IMG/VR virus record: IMGVR_UViG_3300020204_000252
Coordinates: 1 to 29,990 of that record
From: a virus
Length of the DNA: 29,990 nucleotides
Direction: 5' to 3' (one strand)
In this document: positions 21,101 to 28,458 of the stretch, one piece after another
Layout of the letters: every line of letters starts with the position of its first letter
How positions within the stretch are numbered: position 1 is the first letter of the stretch
Notes under the pieces: model-generated
Database searches by the model: none
What the model saw: only the letters and a program-made list of their open reading frames with translations
What the model was told of the DNA's origin: nothing
Position numbers and translations under genes: made by a program

Positions 21101-22738
21101 TTACGTTTTGTTTGGGATCCAATCGTAGACTATGTCGTAATCAATTGATGTGTCAATCAGCATAGTGACAGGAAGAAGTTTTGGCAACACGCGTTCGATT
21201 GCATCAATGGTTTTTTTACGATTTGTTGTGTATGTGGAATATGATGCGTAATTGCTTCCAGACCACTGGTGATCTGAAAAAGTGTTTTGATACATAAATC
21301 CACCGAAGTCAGATGCACCATTAAAGAAAATTCCGTAGGCCCTTGGCTCAACCATCCATTTAGTAACTAACATGGTTGCCCCAGCATCGATTCCAAAAAT
21401 ACCAACCGGGTATGCCGATGATGCAGAGGTGGTTTCTGGCATTAACATGACAGCACGGTTTTCTGGAGACAACGCCGCTGGAATAATTCGATCATTAAGT
21501 TTTGTTGTTGACCAATCAGAAAATGTTGCTGATGAACTAACCCACTGAGATCCCCAAAACTGACCGGCACTTGCTGTCATGTTTAATGACATCCAGTAAT
21601 TAACTGTGTTATCAACTGGAACACCCAGTAGTGATTGCACGGAAAATTGAGCAGACGATGACCCTGTATTTGTTACAAGAAGACCACCACTAGCAGTGGT
21701 ATACGAAACTGATGCGTTCTGAGAAGCAAATTCCCATTTTTTAGTTGCGGACGTGATGACAAATAATGAATCAGGTATCAAGTTTGCTTTTTCCGCGTAC
21801 ACGCGAAACTTAAATCGAGGTGTTGAGTTTGATTCAACAACATCAACTGCACATCCGCTAAGTGCTGTCAAATAAGCAATCGCTGCCTGTAGTGTACCTT
21901 TTCTCTGCCGGTAGTAACCAATGTCTTTAAGTACTTGTCTTATTTTAGAAACACCAAGTTCGTCAACCCCAGATTCCAAACCCATTTGTTTTGCAAGGTA
22001 GTTAATTGAATTTGATTCACATTTGTCAGGGTCGTATTGGTTAATAACAGAGTCAATAAGTGTTCGTTCTTTGTCCATTTCAAAACCAAAGATGTACAAA
22101 AAGCGATACAACAAACCGTGGCCTAAGTTTTCAGGATCGTCAGCTTGCCCATAAATATCAGATTGTTGTTGATAATAGGGAATTCGACTCCACAAAGAGT
22201 CAATTGAGTTATAGTCAAATGGAACGAGTTCTTGTATTGTGGCAACTCGCTCGTACCAACTAACGCCACTAGGGCCTGTCCCGTTTTGATTCCAATGTAG
22301 GAAAAGAGAATAGTAAGCCCATTTACCCGATTCGACACCCACGTGATCAACTGCGTATGTGTTATCAAAATGCTTTTGAGTTTTAATGATTTTCCCATCA
22401 GCAACCGTTTCAGGAGACCCAGTAGGTGAATACACCAAAACAATTCCTTGAATGTTTGTAACGCCAGATGCATTTGTTTCTGGGTCGACGATATTTAAAG
22501 GTGACCAAGATAAACGAACACGATTATGGTCAACTGATTGAGCGATAATAAAAGCTTCAAGATCGAGTTCCGCAACTGGAATAAGAAAACCATCGGCCCT
22601 AAGAGCCGAGTCCGAGTCAACGCGAGTAAATCCGGATGGCGCTGTTGTATCGTCTGCTCTTAGGTAAGAACCGAATGCATTTGCATCCGGGCTTGCTACA
22701 AGGTCAGCTCTCCTGACTCGAAAAGATACGACAGCCAT
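21101..22738 (-). CDS. Tail protein, P2 gpI-like baseplate component with C-terminal extension
   Basis: This 545-aa protein starts MAVVSFRVRRADLVASPDAN; its start overlaps the J-like gene's stop (TAATG). The N-terminal ~150 residues are beta-rich (fibronectin-like in feel). Residues ~165-310 contain the tail protein I-like core: LWSRIPYYQQQSDIYGQADD, LIDSVINQYDPDKCESNSIN, YLAKQMGLESGVDELG and IGYYRQRKGTLQAAIAYLTA. The C-terminal ~200 residues are Ser/Thr/Gly-rich beta strands with the look of a carbohydrate-binding jelly roll. In P2-type tails gpI caps the baseplate wedge and connects to the tail fibre. The gp25-gpJ-gpI order with the two genes upstream is conserved. The extended C-terminus may itself bind the host surface (inference). 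Confidence 0.82.
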   Translation of the reverse strand: MAVVSFRVRRADLVASPDANAFGSYLRADDTTAPSGFTRVDSDSALRADGFLIPVAELDLEAFIIAQSVDHNRVRLSWSPLNIVDPETNASGVTNIQGIVLVYSPTGSPETVADGKIIKTQKHFDNTYAVDHVGVESGKWAYYSLFLHWNQNGTGPSGVSWYERVATIQELVPFDYNSIDSLWSRIPYYQQQSDIYGQADDPENLGHGLLYRFLYIFGFEMDKERTLIDSVINQYDPDKCESNSINYLAKQMGLESGVDELGVSKIRQVLKDIGYYRQRKGTLQAAIAYLTALSGCAVDVVESNSTPRFKFRVYAEKANLIPDSLFVITSATKKWEFASQNASVSYTTASGGLLVTNTGSSSAQFSVQSLLGVPVDNTVNYWMSLNMTASAGQFWGSQWVSSSATFSDWSTTKLNDRIIPAALSPENRAVMLMPETTSASSAYPVGIFGIDAGATMLVTKWMVEPRAYGIFFNGASDFGGFMYQNTFSDHQWSGSNYASYSTYTTNRKKTIDAIERVLPKLLPVTMLIDTSIDYDIVYDWIPNKT

Positions 22739-24540
22739 TACGCTTCAGTAATCCCTCCGCTACCGTTTATCATTACGTTGGTAAGCAGAAGCAGTTTGGT
22801 GTTTTCAGCCTGGACTCCGTAGACACTTGGAGAAGAACTAATTGTGTCAATACCAGAAGTTGCCGTGGTGAACTTTGTAATGTTTACATAGTCAACTCCA
22901 GAAACATTCATAATTATTCGGTAGAGTTCACCAAGGGTAATTTTTTGACTAAACGTAACGGCATCAAAAGTAAATAGATCTTTTATTGCCAGTCGAACAT
23001 CGTCAACTACTTTTTCCTGGATGTACGCCGGTAGTATGGCAACGTCACATTCAACTTTTACGTTTTGTAGGCTTATAGATGGGAGAACTACGGAGTTAAC
23101 GCCAATCATTTCCCTTGGGCGTAGATACTCATAAATTGAGTCACGGTATGAACTGCTCAACAGTAAGGGGCTTGTGGTTGCCCCCTCAGCAAGAGTTCCA
23201 TCGTAAATATCTTGTGGTGTAAGTGCAAGAATTTCAACTTGGGCATTCATGTATGTCCCAGCTGCAACACTTGCTGAAGAAACGTTTGCCGATGCAACAT
23301 CATAAAGAAGCGATGATCCAGAAGATCCGGTTTTAACTACAAAAGTTCCATCAAATGGTTCACCAACACCAAAGATTGCGATGGTGTCACCAACCGAAAG
23401 GTCATGTGCGGAGCTAGTAGTTAACGTAGCAACGCTTGCAGATAAAACCTTGTTTGTAACAACACCACGTTTAGCCGTTTTACCAACGTTTACCTTGGCG
23501 GTAGCTTTTACAATTCCTGGAACACGAAGAACTAGGTCAATGTAATCCTGCAAAGATACAGCCCTGTCCTGAGAACGGAAAGCAGCCGGAATGTTATTTT
23601 TAAGCGATGCGGCACTTTCTGAATCAGATCCACCAAATGCTCGAGAGGTGTTTGGAGTAATGACAATACCGTCATATGACGGGCCAAAGTTATTGGTGAG
23701 TGATTCAAATTCTTTAATTGCATTTGGACCAACGTTTCCAGCCGAGCCGCGGCTTCGTCGATAAACAATACTAATCAACGCGTTATTAGTTGGCACCTTT
23801 CCATGGACACCGTTACCAAAATTCAAGGTAGATGAATCATTTGCGTTTAGATCAACAGAGTACACAAGTGACGTGCTTGAGTACTCAACCAACCGTTCAA
23901 CATTTCCGTAACGTATAGCGTTTCCGCCTGCGCCCTCAAACACGTCAACGCGAATAGAACTGTGAACAATGCCTGTTTTATTAAGAGTAAATTTTTGAGT
24001 AGCCAATCCGTTACTTGTAAATGATTCCGAAAAGATTTCTCCTTCTATAACAGGAACCGTAATCAAAGACGATTTTTGATATGTGTCGTATCCAGTTACA
24101 GGTGTTCCAGAGACATTAAAAGCAGTATCGCGATCAAGGGTAAACACCACTTTTTCAGCACCCTCAACCAGTGGGGTTGCCAAGAAACGGGTACCTGCCG
24201 GGATAAGGATTGGAGAAGCATCAGTTGCCTCTGACAACGTTGCATCTAATTTGATAGACGACACCGCAGCGGTACGCCCAATTGGAATGTAGTCAAGAAG
24301 TTTTGCAATAGACAACAACGAGTCTCGTTGCGTTGCTGTTTCTAGAAATGCTTCCCTTGAAGCCCTATCAACGTAATAGTGCAAAACATCGCCCATGTAA
24401 GCCCACAAGTCGACAAGCAGCATGCCAAAGTCAGACTGATCACGACTTGTCCATTCTGGAAAAATTAACGTTGCACGTTCTAACAGTGCGTCTTTGATTG
24501 ACGCAAAGTCGCGGTTTGTGTAGTCAAAACTTAAAGTCAT
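22738..24540 (-). CDS. Baseplate J-like wedge protein
   Basis: This 600-aa protein starts MTLSFDYTNRDFASIKDALL; the start overlaps the gp25-like gene's stop by ATGA. The N-terminal block (FPEWTSRDQSDFGMLLVDLW, HYYVDRASREAFLETATQRD, LLDYIPIGRTAAVSS) is the signature of baseplate J/gp47-type proteins. RDSIYEYLRPREMIGVNS, then LQNVKVECDVAILPAYI and the closing GVDYVNITKF region match the family's C-terminal half. The middle (SLKNNIPAAFRSQDRAVSLQ) is the central J domain. In contractile tails it forms the baseplate wedge with gp25 and gpI. It is longer than P2 J (about 300 aa) and similar in size to T4 gp6. Confidence 0.92.
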   Translation of the reverse strand: MTLSFDYTNRDFASIKDALLERATLIFPEWTSRDQSDFGMLLVDLWAYMGDVLHYYVDRASREAFLETATQRDSLLSIAKLLDYIPIGRTAAVSSIKLDATLSEATDASPILIPAGTRFLATPLVEGAEKVVFTLDRDTAFNVSGTPVTGYDTYQKSSLITVPVIEGEIFSESFTSNGLATQKFTLNKTGIVHSSIRVDVFEGAGGNAIRYGNVERLVEYSSTSLVYSVDLNANDSSTLNFGNGVHGKVPTNNALISIVYRRSRGSAGNVGPNAIKEFESLTNNFGPSYDGIVITPNTSRAFGGSDSESAASLKNNIPAAFRSQDRAVSLQDYIDLVLRVPGIVKATAKVNVGKTAKRGVVTNKVLSASVATLTTSSAHDLSVGDTIAIFGVGEPFDGTFVVKTGSSGSSLLYDVASANVSSASVAAGTYMNAQVEILALTPQDIYDGTLAEGATTSPLLLSSSYRDSIYEYLRPREMIGVNSVVLPSISLQNVKVECDVAILPAYIQEKVVDDVRLAIKDLFTFDAVTFSQKITLGELYRIIMNVSGVDYVNITKFTTATSGIDTISSSPSVYGVQAENTKLLLLTNVMINGSGGITEA

Positions 24541-24950
24541 AGGATTGATCCTTCACCTAACTCGTCGGGGTTTACTACCTCAACAACAGCCGTACGAATA
24601 CCAAATGCTGGCAAACTGTAAGTTACTTCTATCATTACAGTGTTTTCTGCAAATTGAGATAATGTGTCATTTTTTACTTCAACCAATTTCAAATCAAGAA
24701 TTTGTGCTCCAGAAACATTTTGTTTAAGACCATTCAGCGCCTCGTTTTTATATTCACTAAATACAAGAGAGTCATAATTATCAAACAAAAGTTTTGAGGT
24801 GTTAGCGCCATAGCTTGGGTTCATTACTCGTTCCATAACGTTTGTGGTCAAATAATCCACTATTTTTTGAGAAACAATGTTTTCTGTTTTTGTAAGAACG
24901 GTAAGGCCACCGCCATCGGAAACTTGCAAAGGTGTTTTTAAAATGGACAT
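24537..24950 (-). CDS. gp25-like baseplate wedge protein
   Basis: A 137-aa protein starting MSILKTPLQVSDGGGLTVLT. It has the GPW/gp25 features: IVSQKIVDYLTTNVMERVMN, PSYGANTSKLLFDN (family pattern R-x-x-P-x-x-G-x-x-L) and ALNGLKQNVSGAQILDLKL, followed by a beta-strand ending (NTVMIEVTYSLPAFGIRTAV). It is a small structural component of the contractile-tail baseplate wedge where the sheath is initiated. It lies directly upstream of the J-like gene, the standard order in P2-, Mu- and T4-type tails. Confidence 0.9.
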   Translation of the reverse strand: MSILKTPLQVSDGGGLTVLTKTENIVSQKIVDYLTTNVMERVMNPSYGANTSKLLFDNYDSLVFSEYKNEALNGLKQNVSGAQILDLKLVEVKNDTLSQFAENTVMIEVTYSLPAFGIRTAVVEVVNPDELGEGSIL

Positions 24951-24952
24951 AA

Positions 24953-25219
24953 TTAACTCGGATTTACATTGAGGATGAATACGTTTGAAAAGTCAGAACC
25001 GTCAGCGGTTACCACTACTTGTTCTCCAACTTTTGGAACCGGCCAAACACCATTATTCGCTTTACGCCCAATCCTAGAAACAACAACGGCTGTTTCTGAT
25101 CCAAATCGTGCCGGTATTCTGACCTTGATTTCGCCCGTTGTTGAGTTAGCCGAAGAAACAATTGCTCGATATACCCCAACTGGGGGGCTGTGCATATTAT
25201 TGTTACTGTTAGTAGACAT
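24953..25219 (-). CDS. OB-fold tail hub / spike base protein (gpV/gp5 N-terminal-like)
   Basis: I take the ATG at 25219 (MSTNSNNNMHSPPVGVYRAI); an in-frame TTG two codons upstream is less likely. The 88-aa protein is one beta-barrel: GVYRAIVSSANSTTGEIKVR, then IPARFGSETAVVVSR, GVWPVPKVGEQVVVTADGSD and VFILNVNP. The D/N...G-x-h-x-V-h-h-P and P-x-V-G-E-x-V pattern is that of the OB domain at the base of phage tail spikes. No apex or needle domain follows, so the piercing tip must be supplied by another protein. It overlaps the hub gene by 11 bp. Confidence 0.8.
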   Translation of the reverse strand: MSTNSNNNMHSPPVGVYRAIVSSANSTTGEIKVRIPARFGSETAVVVSRIGRKANNGVWPVPKVGEQVVVTADGSDFSNVFILNVNPS

Positions 25220-26366
25220 AGGCAAACTCTCGTGAACTTACCCATCTATTATTGCTCAAAACTGAAGTAGGCGGATTTCGGTACACAGAACCGGGGGATG
25301 TCTGTAAACCTTGGTCATTAGTGGCATCTGTTTTAAGTTTCAATGTGGTGACAAAATGGGCATTATTTACTAAGTGATTTACTTCTGAAATGATCCAATA
25401 CCCATCAAACTTTGAATCATACTTGTTTACCAAAGCCAACCTTCCCGGCAATGCGGTGGAGATACCAATCACAGATACCTCGGCATTCATGGGAAAACTT
25501 TGCCTTGTGTATCGATTTATAAATTGTTTTAAGGCATCTTGTGACACAGCATTCATGGCAAGCTCATGGGTAAAACGAGGTGTAAGTGTTTTTCCAAGAC
25601 CGCTTTTAAGGCTGTCGCTAGATGTCACTGTTATGTTTTTTCTAAGAACGTCAAATGATTTTAAAGACCAGTTTGCGTGGTTACCATCTGGAGTCACATC
25701 ACCAAAGGTTCCTTTAAATTCATAAATTGATCCCGGTTGTCTTTGTGTTGTTTCCCCAATGCTAATTAATTGGGTTGGAGGAATAGAACGAAAATATGGG
25801 GAAAATGAATCATAGACATGTATATGAGTTCCACAAACCATTACGCAATAGCCGATGGATTGCGCAGTTTCAAACAGCACTTCCCAATCACTTTTGTTTG
25901 CCTGTTCAATTACTTTAAATGTGTAGTTGTTATTGGGCACTGAGTAGGACAATTGATAACGGTTTGCTATGGTTGCTACAAGTTTTGGCAACGTTGTATC
26001 AACGTACACAGTGCTTTTTATTTGTTTCATGTCGTAGCTTGAGCCAAAGCACACAACACGCGCTGCCTGGATTAATGACTCGTTTACAATGCCCATTCTT
26101 GTATTGGCTTCAATATCTACATACGCAACATAACCAGTAAATGTGATCATGTTGCTTTCATTGTTTCCCAAAGTAATCGATACAGGAAGCCCAATGTACT
26201 CGGTTACCGCGATGCCGGGAAACCCCGAATACGTAATGACTGCCATGTCATGTTTGTTTTCTGCCATATTAAGTTCAACAGAAACAATGCGCGTATCTGG
26301 AACGGTTGCCCTATCAATGAATACATTAAGAAGGGGAGCGTCGTTATACGCGTTTCTAAAAATCAT
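25209..26366 (-). CDS. Baseplate hub protein, gpD/gp27-like
   Basis: A 385-aa protein starting MIFRNAYNDAPLLNVFIDRA, whose ATG overlaps the LysM gene's stop by ATGA. It is beta-rich, with VDTTLPKLVATIANRYQLSY and the FKVIEQANKSDWEVLFETAQ then SIGYCVMVCGTHIHVYD segment, characteristic of late control D / gp27 hub proteins (W-x-x-L-x-x-x-A-x-x-x-G-Y). Hub proteins form the trimeric ring that closes the tail tube and holds the spike. The neighbours (LysM protein, OB spike, gp25, J) are the usual hub neighbourhood. The family assignment rests on these short motifs and context. Confidence 0.82.
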   Translation of the reverse strand: MIFRNAYNDAPLLNVFIDRATVPDTRIVSVELNMAENKHDMAVITYSGFPGIAVTEYIGLPVSITLGNNESNMITFTGYVAYVDIEANTRMGIVNESLIQAARVVCFGSSYDMKQIKSTVYVDTTLPKLVATIANRYQLSYSVPNNNYTFKVIEQANKSDWEVLFETAQSIGYCVMVCGTHIHVYDSFSPYFRSIPPTQLISIGETTQRQPGSIYEFKGTFGDVTPDGNHANWSLKSFDVLRKNITVTSSDSLKSGLGKTLTPRFTHELAMNAVSQDALKQFINRYTRQSFPMNAEVSVIGISTALPGRLALVNKYDSKFDGYWIISEVNHLVNNAHFVTTLKLKTDATNDQGLQTSPGSVYRNPPTSVLSNNRWVSSREFAYVY

Positions 26367-26614
26367 TGCGGAATGCGAATGACCGTTCCGGCCTCAAGAT
26401 CCAGTGGAAATTTTATTTGTGGGTTGATATCAGCAATACGCCAATACTGTGAGCTATCGCCGTACAGGCGGGCAGCAATGTTTTCAAACGTATCCCCGGG
26501 ACCAACCATATATGTTTGTACACCAACTGAATAGTTTGGTTTTCTTACAGCAGTTAACTTCCCATCAACTGTTGAGTTTTCTCCGTAGGTGTATCTAGAA
26601 AGTGTGTACAACAT
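26363..26614 (-). CDS. LysM-domain tail protein, 83 aa
   Basis: It begins MLYTLSRYTYGENSTVDGKL. Residues ~33-83 are a LysM domain: YMVGPGDTFENIAARLYGDS, then YWRIADINPQI and a final LEAGTVIRIP. In contractile phages and related injection systems, short LysM proteins sit next to the hub gene (T4 gp53-like and Mu-type proteins) and strengthen hub-wedge contacts or bind peptidoglycan during penetration. The overlaps at both ends (TAATG and ATGA) fit co-translation with hub and upstream tail genes. Confidence 0.88.
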   Translation of the reverse strand: MLYTLSRYTYGENSTVDGKLTAVRKPNYSVGVQTYMVGPGDTFENIAARLYGDSSQYWRIADINPQIKFPLDLEAGTVIRIPQ

Positions 26615-28458
26615 TAAAGTTTATCCGGGAATCCGCTATTTGAGACAGATAAATTTTCAAACAATTTGTCTTCGTCAAGCCGTAATGTCCAATTACCTTT
26701 AATTACTTGCTTTGATTTATACCCAGCTTCGAACCTACGTGCTTGAATCCGCATAGTTAGTTCAACGATAAATTCTTCATTTTCATACGGAATAATTACT
26801 TGCCCCTGACTTCGTGGCCGAACAAAAGTCCATCCTTGATTGTCAGTAACCCATTTGTCTTCTTCAAACTTAATATCTGCTCGTCGTATTTCCCCACTAG
26901 TTGTAATGACAAATGGATCTTTTTTTGTACCCCAACCTTTTAGATATTCTAATTCTGAAGGAAATGGTTTGGTGTAGTCAATTTTTTCTATAGTACTTCC
27001 AGACGGGGAGCTTCTACCTTTAGTTACTGTTCGAGCTTTGTCAGGGTCGTTTTGATCAGCGCCCTTGGCATATTTATGCCAATACATTTTAATCACGCCC
27101 TCGTAAAAAAATGTAACTTCACCACCCGATGAATTACCATCTCCTTCGTATTGTTTTCTAAAATCTTTTCCTGAGTCTGTTTCACCAAGGTCCATTTTAA
27201 AGGCAAAGTTTTGTGTTGAGTTTGCAAACACAATGTCATTTAAGCTGTCCCTATCATTAAAACCAAACAAACCGGATTGATCCTCTGCGAACTTAAAAAA
27301 TGAATCAATGCCTTGCTGAGTTTGTTGCAAAACGTTTTGGTTTTTTTCCGTTGGGCCAACTGGGTCAGCAGTTCCAGAGGCTGGTGTTCCAGATACCGGA
27401 ATCGGTGCAGTAAGCATTGTTTGTTTTTTCTCAAACCCAATGTAAAGAGCCTGCATTTGAACTTCAACACTGGCCTGGGATGGTATGTAGTCCCTTGTAA
27501 ACTTGTGAAAGTTTACGTTCATTGACGTAATGAATCCTTCAACAATCATCCATTTAGAAAGAACAACGCGAATTGGCACTGGAGTAATAAACGCCGTATT
27601 ACCCAAGTTTGGATTTAAAGAATTTTCAGACCAGGGAGTAGTTACTGTTTCTGTATCTTCTTTATCCTCGTCGTCAGACGTACTGGGGTCAGCAGCTGGT
27701 GGATTCGCGGCCCGAGCGTTTAATGTTTGTTTAACTATGTTCAACATTTCTTGGTTAAACCCTTGACCAACTACTGCGTCTAACACCATAATGTCGGCAA
27801 GTACACCAAGGCCACACACCCAACTGGGGTCATAGTTGCTGTCAATAAAGTATTCAGGATCATTGTTTAAATAATTTGAAAGCGTTTTAACATTGACATC
27901 CCTTAATCCAGTACCGGTCCTAAATTTCTTTGAGACAAGTTCAGCTTCTCGATTAAACAAAAGTTTAAAACCGTAAGAGGCTTGACCCGGAATTGGCACC
28001 GATAGCTGCGCCGGTTCCTGGTTAAAAAAGAACTGAGTATCATAAGCATTAGCAGCAACAGACCGAACAATAGTGTCTGGTTGAAATTGAAAATTACAAC
28101 GACGATTATAGATTGTGGGGGCATTTTCCATTTTTGCGTAAAACTCAGTTAAGCGACGAATATACCCCCGCTGCATTTTGACTCGCTCAGGAACACGTTT
28201 TTTAGATCCAAGGTTTACAAAAGTGTCCCCTGGATAAATAAACAGTGGGTTATCTTGAGCACCGCTTGGAGGAGTTAACGGCGTTATATAAAAATTAAAT
28301 CCTTGAGATTGAAGCTTTGAGTATACAGATTTGGTTTTTAATTGTGCTTCTCGCGTGTCTGCTGATCCAGATGTTGCATTTTTAATAATGGCAGCATTGT
28401 TTGCGGCAATTTCTTTTTTGTGTTGGTTTACCCTTCGTTCTATTGCGTCTGCAGTCAT
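26614..28458 (-). CDS. Large tail/baseplate protein, 614 aa, unrecognised
   Basis: It begins MTADAIERRVNQHKKEIAAN with an N-terminal charged helix, then a mixed alpha/beta body with many Phe/Tyr residues (FNFYITPLTPPSGAQDNPLF, GYIRRLTEFYAKMENAPTIY, NRRCNFQFQPDTIVRSV). An acidic low-complexity linker follows (~255-275, DPSTSDDEDKEDTE), and a C-terminal half ends GNWTLRLDEDKLFENLSV. No family is certain. It lies between a tape-measure/lysin-like gene and the LysM-hub pair, the slot where contractile phages encode tail-terminating baseplate hub or tail-tube-initiator proteins. It therefore probably connects the tube or tape measure to the hub (inference). Confidence 0.72.
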   Translation of the reverse strand: MTADAIERRVNQHKKEIAANNAAIIKNATSGSADTREAQLKTKSVYSKLQSQGFNFYITPLTPPSGAQDNPLFIYPGDTFVNLGSKKRVPERVKMQRGYIRRLTEFYAKMENAPTIYNRRCNFQFQPDTIVRSVAANAYDTQFFFNQEPAQLSVPIPGQASYGFKLLFNREAELVSKKFRTGTGLRDVNVKTLSNYLNNDPEYFIDSNYDPSWVCGLGVLADIMVLDAVVGQGFNQEMLNIVKQTLNARAANPPAADPSTSDDEDKEDTETVTTPWSENSLNPNLGNTAFITPVPIRVVLSKWMIVEGFITSMNVNFHKFTRDYIPSQASVEVQMQALYIGFEKKQTMLTAPIPVSGTPASGTADPVGPTEKNQNVLQQTQQGIDSFFKFAEDQSGLFGFNDRDSLNDIVFANSTQNFAFKMDLGETDSGKDFRKQYEGDGNSSGGEVTFFYEGVIKMYWHKYAKGADQNDPDKARTVTKGRSSPSGSTIEKIDYTKPFPSELEYLKGWGTKKDPFVITTSGEIRRADIKFEEDKWVTDNQGWTFVRPRSQGQVIIPYENEEFIVELTMRIQARRFEAGYKSKQVIKGNWTLRLDEDKLFENLSVSNSGFPDKL